64,000 bases of DNA from Methylacidimicrobium sp. AP8. Lineage in GTDB: Bacteria > Verrucomicrobiota > Verrucomicrobiia > Methylacidiphilales > Methylacidiphilaceae. This document shows, one piece after another, positions 1-9,596 of the stretch (the stretch's first letter is position 1; every line of letters starts with the position of its first letter). The position numbers and the translations under genes were made by a program. Location: the NCBI RefSeq assembly GCF_903064525.1, contig NZ_LR797830.1, positions 1,116,001-1,180,000 of the forward strand, in the 5' to 3' direction. The notes below the pieces were generated by a model, which saw only the letters and a program-made list of their open reading frames with translations, had not been told where the DNA came from and did not search any database.

Positions 1-533
1 CGGCTCCGCACAACGCGGGCCATGGTCAGCCATTCGACGAGTCCGAGCCCGAGAAAAAGGAGGAAGATGCGGCTGTAGGGGAGAAGGCCGGCCAGCTGAC
101 AGCCGATCAATGCCTTTCGCAAGGGAGCTTCCAGCAAGGCGATCAGGACGATGACGAAGATCAAGGTCGGGAGGGAATAGAGGAGATCGACTATCTGCAT
201 GAGGAATCTGTCAACCTTTCCTCCGGCGTATCCGGCGACCGCTCCATAGGTAGAGCCGATCACCAGGCTCACAACCGCGCCGAAGAATCCGACGAGGAAA
301 GAGATCCGTGCGCCGCAAAGCAGGCGGGTCAAAAGGTCGCGGCCATGGATATCGGTCCCCATCCAATGGCTCGGACTGGGAGGCGCCAAGGACTCTTCAC
401 CGATTGCCGCCGCCGGATAGCGGGAGAGCATCGGGCCGAAGATCGCGGCTAAAACCAAGAGGGCAAGCGAGGCGGCCGCAAAGGCGGTCCACCCGTCGAA
501 GCCTTTCTTGGAAGCACGTACACTGGCTTTCAC
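1..533 (-). CDS. oppC: Oligopeptide/dipeptide ABC transporter permease OppC/DppC type, cut by window edge
   Basis: Second inner-membrane permease of a peptide ABC importer. About 177 codons are visible and the C-terminal half lies outside the window. The GTG start at 533 overlaps the stop of the upstream oppB-type gene (GTGA), so the two are translationally coupled. A first membrane helix lies at about residues 15-35. The family signature GTDIHGRDLLTR is at residues 59-70, and the permease domain begins after it. The other transporter genes lie upstream on the same strand. Confidence 0.9.
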   Translation of the reverse strand, partial: MKASVRASKKGFDGWTAFAAASLALLVLAAIFGPMLSRYPAAAIGEESLAPPSPSHWMGTDIHGRDLLTRLLCGARISFLVGFFGAVVSLVIGSTYGAVAGYAGGKVDRFLMQIVDLLYSLPTLIFVIVLIALLEAPLRKALIGCQLAGLLPYSRIFLLFLGLGLVEWLTMARVVRS

Positions 534-1447
534 GAAAGCTGCACTCTCTTGTCGAGCCAAGCGGATACGAGATCGGCCAACAAGTTGAAGCCGATGAGAA
601 GGGTGCTATAGACCAGAGTCACGCCCGCAACGAGGAAGACATCGCGGCTCAGGACGCCTTCGACGAAAAAGGAGCCCATTCCCTGGATCCCGAAGATCTC
701 CTCGATGACGAGCGAACCGGTCAGGAGATTGGCGGCCAGAGGCCCCGCGTAGGCGATGATGGGAAGAGAGGCGGGCTTGAGCGCATGGACGAAGAGGACG
801 GCTGCGGGGGTCAGCCCCTTGGCCCGCGCGGTGCGGATATAGTCCATCGGCAGGATCTCGAGCATGCTGGCACGGGTGAGCCTGGCGACAACTGCGGCGT
901 AGGGTAGGGCGAGGCAGATTGCAGGTAGAAGGAGCTCGCGGAAGCTTCCCCAACCGCCGGAAGGGAGAAGCTTCCATTGCAAAGAGAGCAGCAGGACGGC
1001 GAGGGGAGCCAACACAAAGCTCGGAATCGAGATGGCCCCCATACAGAGGAGCTGGATGAAGCGGTCCGCCGTCCGGTTATGGCGAACAGCCGCCCAGACA
1101 CCGGCTGCGATGCCGAAGCCGAGGGCCACACAGAACGCGCTTCCCCCGAGCGTCAAGGAGACGGGAAGGGTCTGGCCGATGATCTCACCCACGGTTCGAT
1201 TCCGATAGCGAGTCGAAAGACGGAGATCTCCATGAAGGACGTCGGATACGTAGCTCGTATACTGTTCCCAGAGGGAACCGTTGAGCTTGTAGCGGCTTTC
1301 CAGCTCCCGCAGGATCGCCGGAGGGATGGCTCGTTCTCCGGCAAACGGGCTGCCAGGAGCCAGACGTACCAAAAAGAAGGTGATGGTGATCACCCCCAGA
1401 AGCACCGGAATCGCTCGGATCAAGCGGCGGATAAGGAAGATGACCAT
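530..1447 (-). CDS. oppB: Oligopeptide/dipeptide ABC transporter permease, OppB/DppB type
   Basis: Inner-membrane permease of 305 residues, normal for the family. An N-terminal helix at about residues 7-30 is followed by a periplasmic segment containing the usual RLAPGSPF stretch. The cytoplasmic EAA-type loop that contacts the ATPase is visible as TARAKGLTPAAVLFVHALK around residues 200-220. It lies 174 bp downstream of the binding-protein gene and overlaps the oppC-type gene by 4 bp. No ATPase gene is present in the window, so it either follows oppC or lies elsewhere. Confidence 0.93.
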   Translation of the reverse strand: MVIFLIRRLIRAIPVLLGVITITFFLVRLAPGSPFAGERAIPPAILRELESRYKLNGSLWEQYTSYVSDVLHGDLRLSTRYRNRTVGEIIGQTLPVSLTLGGSAFCVALGFGIAAGVWAAVRHNRTADRFIQLLCMGAISIPSFVLAPLAVLLLSLQWKLLPSGGWGSFRELLLPAICLALPYAAVVARLTRASMLEILPMDYIRTARAKGLTPAAVLFVHALKPASLPIIAYAGPLAANLLTGSLVIEEIFGIQGMGSFFVEGVLSRDVFLVAGVTLVYSTLLIGFNLLADLVSAWLDKRVQLS

Positions 1448-1621
1448 GAGGGTTTCATCCGGATTGCACCTTTCCCCTGGCGGCCGCTTCGCTACTGGCT
1501 CGGCTCGGACTGGTTGCTGCCAGGGGTGGGAGAGAGCCGATCGATGGATGGGAAATCAAAAAAGCAAAGAATCCCGACGAAACATAATCGTGGTCGGGAG
1601 GGGGCTGGTGTGCCATGGTGG

Positions 1622-3229
1622 TCAACGCTGGACCGCGCCCGCCGCGGAGCGGGGACGGAAGTAGATCTCTCGAAACGGGTGCTCATCGAGCAGGTTGCAC
1701 GCGATGCCTCCCAGGCGGTTTTCGTCGTAAAGCATGATTCCCGAGTAGAAGTAGATCGGAAGAATGGGAAGTTCCTCGTTGACGAGAATGGTCTCGGCCT
1801 CGTGGAGCAGGGCCAAGCGTCTCTTGAGATCCACGGTGACCGTGGCTTCCGCCAGCAGCTGTTCGTAGCGGCTGTTCGACCAGCCGGTATTGTTGTTTCC
1901 GCTGCCGCGCAGAAAGCACCCGAGAAAGGTGTACGGATCCGCGTAATCCCCCACCCAGCTCGAGCGCGCGATTTCGTAGGAGAGCGACTGCACGGAATTG
2001 AGGTATACCTTCCACTCCTGATTGCGCAGGCTCACGGAGATCCCCAAGATCTGGCGCCAAAGGGCCTGGATCTCGGTCGCGATCTGTTCGTTCTGCTCGC
2101 TCGAGTTGTACAGGAGAGTCAATGGAGGAAATCCCCGACCGCCGGGGAATCCCGCTTCGGCCAGCAGGGCCCTGGCCTTGTCCGGATCGAATTCCAAGCC
2201 AGCGGGTGGGGTGTATCCGGGAATTCCCGGCGGGGTGAGAGATCGGGCCGGCAGCTCCCCGCCGCGGGTGATGGTGCGGATCAGGCGCTCCCGGTCTATC
2301 GACAGGGCTAGGGCTTTTCGGACGCGAGGATCGTTGAGCGGAGGAACGGTCACATTGATCCGATAAAAGTAGGTAGCCAGGAAAGGGGCGGAATGAAAGT
2401 AGGGCTGCTTCCGAAGCTCGGAAAGAAAGAAGGTCGGAATGAGCCCCTTGTCGAGAAGGAGATCGGCCTTGCCGCTCGCGTAAAGGTTGAACGCCGCCGA
2501 CGCCCGTGTCACGGCGAGCGCTTCGATCCATGGGATGCAAACCGTCTCCTGTCGCCAGTACCGGGGATTCTTCCGCAGCACGATGCGATCGTTGATCCGC
2601 CACGATTCGAGAAGGTAGGGGCCGTTGCTCACGAGCTTTCCGGGTTTGATCCAATTGTCGCCATGTTTTTGTATGGCCGCGAGCGGCACTGGAAAATAGA
2701 TGGGTTGTGCGCAGAGGGCGGGAAAGAAAGGGGTAGGACCAATCAGCCGGACTTCGAGCGTGTGCGCGTCGATTGCCCGGACACCGACTTTGGAGAAATC
2801 GTGCAGCCACCCCCGGTTGTAGGCTTCCGCGTTTTCGATGAAATAGAGCAGGTCCGCATACTTGGCCGCCATCTCCGGTGCGAGGGCCCGCTGCCAGGAG
2901 GCGACGAAATCGGCGGCGGTTAGCGGGCTGCCGTCGCTCCAGCAGCTCTCCCGGAGAAGAAATCGGTAGGTCCTTCCGTCCGGAGAAACGGTCCACTCTC
3001 GGGCGATGCCCGGAACGATGTTGCCGTCCTTGTCTTCGGCCGTGAGACCCTCGAAGAGAGCCTTGCAAATCCGTCCCTCGGGTTGTCCGGTGATTACCTG
3101 CGGATCTAGGCTTTCCGGTTCCGGTCCGTTGATGAGGGTCAGTCGATCGGAGCCGGAGGGCCTGCTGCAATTCGCCAATAGGACGAGCGCAATCCCGCAA
3201 ACGAAAGCCGGGAGGCTACGCGAAGCCAT
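1622..3229 (-). CDS. oppA: Peptide ABC transporter substrate-binding lipoprotein (OppA/DppA, SBP_bac_5)
   Basis: Periplasmic solute-binding protein of 535 residues. The N-terminus is a lipoprotein-type signal ending LLANC; the Asn before Cys is not the preferred lipobox residue. The mature part has the SBP_bac_5 pattern: PESLDPQ near the start, then the AREWTVSPDGRTYRFLLRE segment and a late FEIY-like strand region. The start is only 9 bp past the secG stop, so it is probably read through from the glycolytic operon. The ligand (di- or oligopeptide) cannot be told from the sequence. Confidence 0.92.
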   Translation of the reverse strand: MASRSLPAFVCGIALVLLANCSRPSGSDRLTLINGPEPESLDPQVITGQPEGRICKALFEGLTAEDKDGNIVPGIAREWTVSPDGRTYRFLLRESCWSDGSPLTAADFVASWQRALAPEMAAKYADLLYFIENAEAYNRGWLHDFSKVGVRAIDAHTLEVRLIGPTPFFPALCAQPIYFPVPLAAIQKHGDNWIKPGKLVSNGPYLLESWRINDRIVLRKNPRYWRQETVCIPWIEALAVTRASAAFNLYASGKADLLLDKGLIPTFFLSELRKQPYFHSAPFLATYFYRINVTVPPLNDPRVRKALALSIDRERLIRTITRGGELPARSLTPPGIPGYTPPAGLEFDPDKARALLAEAGFPGGRGFPPLTLLYNSSEQNEQIATEIQALWRQILGISVSLRNQEWKVYLNSVQSLSYEIARSSWVGDYADPYTFLGCFLRGSGNNNTGWSNSRYEQLLAEATVTVDLKRRLALLHEAETILVNEELPILPIYFYSGIMLYDENRLGGIACNLLDEHPFREIYFRPRSAAGAVQR

Positions 3230-3238
3230 CGCCCAGGG

Positions 3239-3580
3239 TCATCTCGCTGGTTTGGGCGTCGTGCCCGGGGCAGACGGAGCCGAAGGCGAAGCGGTCCTGG
3301 GATGGCGTAGCTTCTCCTGGATCCTGGCATGATCCGAGGCAAGCCTTCCGGAAAGATTCGAGAGGATCACGGCCAAGCCGAAAAAGATCGCTGCAAGCCA
3401 TGCGGTTGCCTTGACGAGGATGCTGGAGGTTTGAGCGCCGAAGAGCGCGTCGGTGACTCCGCTGCCGAACGTCGCTCCCAACCCCTCCTGCTTGCTCCGT
3501 TGCATGAGGATGACTAAGACGAGCAGAAGAGCCACCAAGGCATATCCGACAACCAGGACATCGAAAAGAATCCGTATCAT
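3239..3580 (-). CDS. secG: Preprotein translocase subunit SecG
   Basis: Small membrane partner of SecYE, 113 residues. Two hydrophobic helices (about residues 5-25 and 55-78) flank the conserved cytoplasmic stretch LMQRSKQEGLGATFGSG. The C-terminal tail is rich in Pro, Ala and Ser, as in many SecG proteins. It starts 7 bp after the tpiA stop; gap-pgk-tpiA-secG is a widespread bacterial arrangement. Confidence 0.95.
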   Translation of the reverse strand: MIRILFDVLVVGYALVALLLVLVILMQRSKQEGLGATFGSGVTDALFGAQTSSILVKATAWLAAIFFGLAVILSNLSGRLASDHARIQEKLRHPRTASPSAPSAPGTTPKPAR

Positions 3581-3587
3581 GGATGGC

Positions 3588-4352
3588 TTATTCTACCGAA
3601 AGAACGATGGAGGCAAAGCTTCCGGCCTCCAAGCTGGCTCCTCCGACGAGTAGCCCATCCACATCAGGCTGGGCTAAAATCTCCCGCGCGTTTTCCGGGG
3701 TGACGCTTCCCCCGTACTGAAGCCGCAATCCGGTGGCGACGGAATTCCCATGGAGCCGCTCCAGCTCCTGCCGGAGGAAGGCGTGGGCTTCCTGCGCTTG
3801 CTCCGGGGTGGCGGTTCGTCCGGTCCCGATGGCCCATACCGGCTCGTAGGCCAGCACGACTTCCATTAGGATGGACGGAGGCAGATCGTGCAGCACGGCT
3901 TGAAGCTGGGAACGCAAATGGTCCGGCCAGCGTCCCGCTTCCCGATCCGCAAGTTCTTCTCCTACGCAAAAGATGGGGTGCAAGCCCGCCGAAACGGCAG
4001 CGAGAAGCTTGTCGCGGAGGAAAGCGTCGGTTTCGCCGAAGTAGCGCCGCCGCTCCGAATGGCCGACAATCACGAAACGACAGCCGACGTCCGAAAGCAT
4101 CGAAGCCGAAATTTCCCCCGTAAATGCCCCCTTGGGGGCGGGATGAAGGTTCTGCGCCCCTAGCTGGATCCGAGGGGTCGATTCCAGGAGCTTGGCGACG
4201 CTCGCCAGCGCCGTAAACGGCGGACAGAGAACAACATCGCAACCAGAAAACGTGGCCAAGCGCCCTTGGAGCTCGCAGACGAGGGATCGCGCTTCGGCAA
4301 CGGTCTTGTTCATCTTCCAGTTGCCGGCGATGATCTTGGTGCGCGCATTCAC
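3588..4352 (-). CDS. tpiA: Triosephosphate isomerase
   Basis: Interconverts dihydroxyacetone phosphate and glyceraldehyde 3-phosphate. It is a TIM barrel of 254 residues, the normal length. The family opening AGNWKMNK supplies Asn and Lys of the active site. VGHSERR holds the catalytic His, and AYEPVWAIGTG holds the catalytic Glu. The phosphate-binding YGGSVTPEN and LVGGASL segments are intact. The start overlaps the pgk stop by 4 bp (ATGA), so the two are coupled. Confidence 0.97.
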   Translation of the reverse strand: MNARTKIIAGNWKMNKTVAEARSLVCELQGRLATFSGCDVVLCPPFTALASVAKLLESTPRIQLGAQNLHPAPKGAFTGEISASMLSDVGCRFVIVGHSERRRYFGETDAFLRDKLLAAVSAGLHPIFCVGEELADREAGRWPDHLRSQLQAVLHDLPPSILMEVVLAYEPVWAIGTGRTATPEQAQEAHAFLRQELERLHGNSVATGLRLQYGGSVTPENAREILAQPDVDGLLVGGASLEAGSFASIVLSVE

Positions 4353-5635
4353 GTCGGAAGAAAAGACTCGGTCGGCCCTTCGCCGGTCGCGTGGGCGATC
4401 GCAGCCTTGGCTTCTTCTTCGGCCTTATCGGGTATCACCGAGATCCCCGGCAACGGTTTCCCCTCGAGAAACTCGAGGGATGCACCTCCACCCGTCGAAA
4501 TAAAGGTGATGCGGTCGGCCAGCCCGGATCGGTGGAGGGCCTTGACGGAATCTCCGCCGCCTACGATGCTCACCGCATCCCGGTTTTCGGCAACCATTTC
4601 CGCTACGGCGAATGTTCCCTTGTCGCAGCCTCGGATTTCAAAAACACCCATCGGGCCGTTCCAGAAAATCGTCCGTGCAGCCGCGAGCGGGCGTTTCATA
4701 GCCGCAAGCGTCGCAGGGCCGATATCGACGGCTCGCCAGCCGTCGGGAATCTCTTCGGCAGGTTGCGTGTATCGTCCCGGAGAGGTTTGGCGGCGCTCGA
4801 AATCTATGTGTTCGACAATGTAGCTGTCGACCGGCAGGAGAAGCTCGATCCCGCGGCTTGCCGCCTTGTTCAAGGCAAGCCGCGCCATTTCCACCCGGTC
4901 GGGCTCGACGAGCGACTTTCCTACCGCCTTGCCTTGAGCCAGATAAAACGTGTACGCCATCGCCCCACCGATGATGAGCACATCGGCCTTGGCCAGGAGC
5001 CTATCGATGACGCGAATCTTATCGGAAACCTTCGCACCTCCCAGGATCACGACGAAGGGGCGGGCCGGATGCGCCAGCTCCTCTCCGAGAAAATGGAGCT
5101 CCTTCTCCATGAGTAGACCGATGGCCCGCTCCGCAAGGAAGTGGGCTACGCCTTCGGTAGAAGAATGGGCGCGGTGTGCCGTTCCAAACGCATCGTTGAC
5201 GTAGATCTCTCCCAACTGGGCGAGCTGCCGGCTGAATGCGGGATCGTTCTTTTCCTCCTCCGGATGAAAGCGAAGGTTTTCGAGCAGGAGGACTTCTCCG
5301 TCCTGCAGAGACTTCGCCGAATTTTCCGCACCGGCGCCGATGCAGTCGTCGGAAAACCGAACCCGCTTTTGCAGCAGATACCCCAAGCGGTCGGCCACCG
5401 GACGCAAGCTCAGCTTGGGATCCGGCTTCCCTTTAGGACGACCCAAGTGGCTCATCAGCACGACCCGGGCGCCTCTCTTCACAAGATTCTGTACGGTCGG
5501 GAGGGTGGCGCGGATCCGTGTGTCGTCGGTAATTCGCGCATCCCCGTCCACGTGTTCGATCGGAACGTTGAAATCCACGCGCACGAGCACTCGCTTTCCG
5601 CGCACCTCCACGTCCAAAATAGTCCGTTTTGCCAT
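4349..5635 (-). CDS. pgk: Phosphoglycerate kinase
   Basis: Glycolytic kinase making ATP from 1,3-bisphosphoglycerate, 428 residues from the chosen start. That start (MAKRTILDVEV) has a GGGAGG ribosome site just upstream; an upstream in-frame ATG at 5659 is less likely. RVDFNVP, the LMSHLGRPKG substrate loop, LENLRFHPEE, and the nucleotide-binding ILGGAKVSDK and GGGDSVKAL motifs are all present. It is the second gene of the gap-pgk-tpiA-secG run. Confidence 0.97.
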   Translation of the reverse strand: MAKRTILDVEVRGKRVLVRVDFNVPIEHVDGDARITDDTRIRATLPTVQNLVKRGARVVLMSHLGRPKGKPDPKLSLRPVADRLGYLLQKRVRFSDDCIGAGAENSAKSLQDGEVLLLENLRFHPEEEKNDPAFSRQLAQLGEIYVNDAFGTAHRAHSSTEGVAHFLAERAIGLLMEKELHFLGEELAHPARPFVVILGGAKVSDKIRVIDRLLAKADVLIIGGAMAYTFYLAQGKAVGKSLVEPDRVEMARLALNKAASRGIELLLPVDSYIVEHIDFERRQTSPGRYTQPAEEIPDGWRAVDIGPATLAAMKRPLAAARTIFWNGPMGVFEIRGCDKGTFAVAEMVAENRDAVSIVGGGDSVKALHRSGLADRITFISTGGGASLEFLEGKPLPGISVIPDKAEEEAKAAIAHATGEGPTESFLPT

Positions 5636-5713
5636 GACCTTTTTGCCTCCCTGATGCAAAGAACCCCTCTGGTTCCGTTACGTCTGCTCCCGGTTTTCCG
5701 TCCGCCGGACGGC

Positions 5714-6757
5714 CTACGTCGACCGGATCAGATAGTGCACGAGATCCACGCAGCGATTGGCGTAGCCCCACTCGTTGTCGTACCAGGCGATCAGCTTGAA
5801 GAAATGGCTGTTGAGGCCGATGCCGGCACTGGCATCGAAGATGCTGGAGCGGGAATCCTTAAGGAAGTCGCGCGACACTACCGCATCCTCCGTGTAGCCC
5901 AAGACCCCGGCTAAGTAGGTCTCGCTGGCCCGCTTCATCGCGGCGCAGATCTCCTCATAGCTCGTCGCCTTGGTGGTCCGGACCGTCAGGTCCACCACCG
6001 AGACGGTCGGAGTCGGAATGCGGAAAGACATTCCGGTCAGCTTTCCTTTGACCTCCGGTAAGACGAGCGCCGTCGCCTTGGCTGCGCCGGTGCTCGCCGG
6101 AATGATGTTGCCGTCCACCGCGCGACCCCCGCGCCAATCCTTACGGGACGGCCCGTCCTGGATCTTCTGGCTGGCCGTGGCGCTGTGCACGGTGGTCATC
6201 AGCCCTTCCTCGACGCCGAACCCTTCTTTGAGCAGCACGTAAACCACCGGGGTCAGGCCGTTGGTCGTGCAGCTGGCGTTCGAAATGATCGCGTGCCTGC
6301 TCCGATCGATCTCTCGGTGATTCACCCCGTAGACCACAGTGATGTCCGCATCTTTGCCCGGAGCGGTGATAATCACGGTCGACGCGCCGGCCTTGAGGTG
6401 CCCACGGGCCCGTTCGGCGCTCGTAAAGAGACCCGTGGCTTCGAGCACCAAGTCGACACCCAGATCGGCCCACGGCATCGCCGCCGGCCCCTCCTTTATT
6501 TCCAGGCAGCGGATCGTATGGCCGCCAATCTCCAAAAGGTCATCCTTTTCCAGGTTCGGATTCGACTTGGCGGACTGGACGGGAAGAGGAAATCTGCCAT
6601 AGTTGCTATCATAGCGGAGTAAATAGGCTAAATTATCCGCGGCGACTAGGTCGTTGACGGCGACAACCGGGATCTGGCCCAATAGGTTTCGTTCCGCCAT
6701 GATGCGCAAGATCAACCGGCCGATGCGCCCAAATCCGTTAATAGCAATTCTTGTCAC
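5714..6757 (-). CDS. gap: Glyceraldehyde-3-phosphate dehydrogenase, type I
   Basis: Oxidises and phosphorylates glyceraldehyde 3-phosphate, 347 residues. The N-terminal Rossmann motif is [17 protein letters not shown] carries the catalytic Cys and HSATASQK the catalytic His region. The C-terminal [11 protein letters not shown] is intact. It is the first gene of the operon; the promoter should lie in the 180-210 bp upstream, shared divergently with the methionine sulfoxide reductase gene. Confidence 0.97.
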   Translation of the reverse strand: MTRIAINGFGRIGRLILRIMAERNLLGQIPVVAVNDLVAADNLAYLLRYDSNYGRFPLPVQSAKSNPNLEKDDLLEIGGHTIRCLEIKEGPAAMPWADLGVDLVLEATGLFTSAERARGHLKAGASTVIITAPGKDADITVVYGVNHREIDRSRHAIISNASCTTNGLTPVVYVLLKEGFGVEEGLMTTVHSATASQKIQDGPSRKDWRGGRAVDGNIIPASTGAAKATALVLPEVKGKLTGMSFRIPTPTVSVVDLTVRTTKATSYEEICAAMKRASETYLAGVLGYTEDAVVSRDFLKDSRSSIFDASAGIGLNSHFFKLIAWYDNEWGYANRCVDLVHYLIRST

Positions 6758-6969
6758 GGCGCTTCTCTCCCAAAATAGATCGTTTGCCCCGCTCGCTTGC
6801 TTGGTTGGGGTTGATCCTACAAGCCGAACGAGCTCGCGTCAACGGCAAAAGGAGTAATCGCGCCAGGAAAATCATCCTTCTGCCGGCATGGGGTTGCTTT
6901 TCTTGAATAGAATGGAGAAAAAGGCAATAGAAAAAAATGGTGCCGAGATCCTGGAGGAATGCCGAGAGG

Positions 6970-8022
6970 ATGGGTCTTGCCGCAACGCTGCTTCTGGCTG
7001 GAATGCTCGGGCTTTGGCACGGAATGGGATCGGAAACTATGACGCGGGATGCCTCGACAGGCTCCGGGACCTTCGTTTTCTTGGATGAGTGGGGTCGGCC
7101 GAGCGAGCCTACCAAGGGAGCCTATATTCGGAAGCCGAAGGAGCAATGGCGGTATCTGCTGGGCGATTCGACGTACGCAATCACCAGGGAAGCGGCGACC
7201 GAGCCGCCGTTCTGCGGCCGCTTCATCGCCAGCAAGGAAGAAGGGTTTTATCTTTGCGCCGACTGTGGGCTGCCCCTCTTTTCCTCGGCCGCGAAGTATG
7301 TTTCCGGGACGGGTTGGCCGAGCTTTTTCGCTCCCTTCGCCTCTCAGAACATTCGGCAGGCGGAGGATCGGAGCCATGGGATGGTTCGCCAGGAGATCCT
7401 CTGTGCGCGTTGCGGAGCCCATTTAGGCCATGTTTTCCCCGACGGTCCTCCGCCGACCGGGCTCCGCTATTGCATCAACTCCGGAGCGCTCGTCTTCCTT
7501 CCACAGCATCTGCTCCAGGGTAGGGGAAAGGATGGCGAGCGCTTGGAACGGGCGGCCTTCGCGGGCGGCTGCTTTTGGGGGGTCGAGCAGGCGTTCGAGA
7601 ACGAGAAGGGAGTCGCCGCAGCCTTTTCCGGATATTCCGGCGGCTCAGTTCCGTTCCCGACGTACGAAGAGGTATGCACGGGACGGACGGGCCACGCCGA
7701 AGCGGTGCTTGTCCTCTTCGATCCCAAAAAGATTTCCTACGAAGAACTCTTGCAGAAATTCTGGAGCATCCATGATCCGACGACCCGGAACCGGCAGGGT
7801 CCGGACATCGGCTCGCAGTATCGGTCGGCAATCTTTGTCTACGACGAAGAGCAGAGAAGGGTCGCCGAGCGTTCGCGCCGCACGTTGGACGAGAGCGGAC
7901 GATTCCGCAATCCGATCGTCACGGAGATCGTGCCCGCCGACGGATTCTTCTTCGCGGAAGAATATCACCAGCGATACAACCAAAAGCACGGTATTTCCGG
8001 CGGCTGCGCACACCTCCGGTGA
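6970..8022 (+). CDS. msrBA: Exported bifunctional methionine sulfoxide reductase, MsrB-MsrA fusion
   Basis: Repairs both R- and S-methionine sulfoxide. I chose the ATG at 6970 because GGAGGA lies about 12 bp upstream, giving 350 residues. A hydrophobic N-terminus (about residues 2-20) looks like a signal peptide or anchor. MsrB comes first, with two CxxC zinc pairs (CADCG, CARCG) and catalytic Cys in RYCINSGAL. MsrA follows, with GGCFWG (catalytic Cys), HDPTT, GSQYRS and a C-terminal GGCAHL resolving-Cys region. The more familiar fusions run A then B. Export suggests repair of envelope proteins. Confidence 0.93.
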   Translation: MGLAATLLLAGMLGLWHGMGSETMTRDASTGSGTFVFLDEWGRPSEPTKGAYIRKPKEQWRYLLGDSTYAITREAATEPPFCGRFIASKEEGFYLCADCGLPLFSSAAKYVSGTGWPSFFAPFASQNIRQAEDRSHGMVRQEILCARCGAHLGHVFPDGPPPTGLRYCINSGALVFLPQHLLQGRGKDGERLERAAFAGGCFWGVEQAFENEKGVAAAFSGYSGGSVPFPTYEEVCTGRTGHAEAVLVLFDPKKISYEELLQKFWSIHDPTTRNRQGPDIGSQYRSAIFVYDEEQRRVAERSRRTLDESGRFRNPIVTEIVPADGFFFAEEYHQRYNQKHGISGGCAHLR

Positions 8023-8117
8023 ATTCTCTCCTTTGATCGCGAACGTCACGAGGCGGAGAAACCAAACGGATCGTATCGGCGACTCGTTCAGGAACATAAA
8101 GTTACGGAGGGAGGTCT

Positions 8118-9596
8118 GTGCCGCTGGCTGCTGCCGTTGACCTCGGCTCGAATAGCTTCCACTTGCTGGTCGTGCAGGAGGAGAACGGGCAGATTCGCCC
8201 GATCGACCGCATCAAGGAATCCGTGCGCTTGGCCGCAGGCCTCGGTGCCGATGGAACCTTGTCCCGAGACGCGATGGAACGCGCAGTGCGCTGCCTGGAG
8301 CGATTCGGGCAACGGTTGAAGCCGATCCCTCGGTCGCGCGTCCGGGTAGCCGGGACGAACACCCTCCGGAAGGCGCGCAACGCCTCCGAGTTCATCCAAA
8401 GGGCCGAGAATGCCCTCGGCCATTCGGTCGATGTGATCTCCGGCCATGAGGAGGCGCGGCTGATCTATCTTGGCGTGGCGCACGGCATCCAGGACGACGG
8501 GGGGTTGCGGCTGGTGGTGGATATCGGAGGAGGAAGCACCGAGCTCATTTTGGGCAGAGGCTTGACTCCGGAAAGGATGGAGAGCCTTTTCATGGGCTGC
8601 GTCAGCATGAGCACCGCCTTCTTTGCCGACGGGACGATCACTCCGTCCCGCCTCCGGCGTGCAGAGTTGGAAGCTCTTCGGGAATTGGAACCGATTGCGG
8701 CGGTCTACCGCTCCGCAGGTTGGAAAAAAGCCATCGGCTCCTCGGGGACGATCCTGGCGGTCCTGGAGGTAGCGCAAGCCGAGGGCTGGTCGACGAACGT
8801 CATTACGGCGAGCGCCCTCAAGAAGATCGTTAAGGCGCTTTTGGACGCGCAGAGGATCGACAAGCTGCCTTTCCGGGGACTCGATGAGGATAGGAGGCTC
8901 GTATTTCCCGGCGGGGTGGCCATTCTTTCGGCGCTTTTTTCGTCGCTCGGCATCGAGAGTCTCGATATTTCGCAAGGCGCTCTACGGGAAGGCCTAATCT
9001 ACGATCTTCTCGGAAGGAATTCGGAGGCCGATTCCCGGGAGAAGACGGTGCGGAATCTAGTAGAGCAGTTCCGTATCGACGTGCGACAGGCCGACCGAGT
9101 GGAGAAGCAGGCCTTGCAGCTCTTCGGGCAGGTGGCCGGGAGCTGCCGTCTCACGGAGGAAGATCGCCATTTTCTATCCTGGGCAGCCCGCCTCCACGAG
9201 ATCGGGATGTTGATCTCCTACACCCAGCACCATAAACACGGTGCTTACATCCTTGACCACATCGATATGCCGGGCTTCTCCCTGCGGGACCAGCAGCGGC
9301 TGGCGTTTCTGGTTCGAAGCCATCGCCGCAAGTACCCCAAAGGAGAGCTGCTCCGGCTCCGGGAGGAGGACCGGATGCCCACCTTCTCCTTGAGCATCCT
9401 GCTCCGGATTGCGTGTCTACTGGAGCGGGGACGGCAAGATTCCCTCGTCCCCAGGATCGCGATCGCGGCCGAGGAAGGTGGTTGGAAGCTCCGGTTTCCG
9501 ACGAATTGGTTGCACGAACATCCGCTGACGAAGGCGGATCTGGAAGCCGAAGCCGCGTATCTCGAGGCGACCGAATTCCGATTACGATTCGAGTGA
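8118..9596 (+). CDS. ppx: Ppx/GppA family exopolyphosphatase / (p)ppGpp pyrophosphatase-type protein
   Basis: Hydrolyses inorganic polyphosphate and/or pppGpp; the sequence does not decide which. It has 492 residues with a GTG start preceded by GGAGGGAGG. The ASKHA-fold phosphate loops are visible: AVDLGSNSFHLLV near residue 5 and VVDIGGGSTELIL near residue 137. SSGTILA and the FPGGVAILSAL segment close the ATPase-like half. The C-terminal half has an HD-like helical domain (ARLHEIGMLIS, then RSHRRK). Its 3' end overlaps the convergent cutA gene by 15 bp. Confidence 0.9.
   Translation: MPLAAAVDLGSNSFHLLVVQEENGQIRPIDRIKESVRLAAGLGADGTLSRDAMERAVRCLERFGQRLKPIPRSRVRVAGTNTLRKARNASEFIQRAENALGHSVDVISGHEEARLIYLGVAHGIQDDGGLRLVVDIGGGSTELILGRGLTPERMESLFMGCVSMSTAFFADGTITPSRLRRAELEALRELEPIAAVYRSAGWKKAIGSSGTILAVLEVAQAEGWSTNVITASALKKIVKALLDAQRIDKLPFRGLDEDRRLVFPGGVAILSALFSSLGIESLDISQGALREGLIYDLLGRNSEADSREKTVRNLVEQFRIDVRQADRVEKQALQLFGQVAGSCRLTEEDRHFLSWAARLHEIGMLISYTQHHKHGAYILDHIDMPGFSLRDQQRLAFLVRSHRRKYPKGELLRLREEDRMPTFSLSILLRIACLLERGRQDSLVPRIAIAAEEGGWKLRFPTNWLHEHPLTKADLEAEAAYLEATEFRLRFE

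Noticed and set aside
308-907. Plus-strand ORFs across the opp genes and similar long ORFs opposite most genes
   Set aside because: High GC content gives long antisense frames; they have shadow composition (Arg/Gly/Pro/Ser-rich) and no family motifs.
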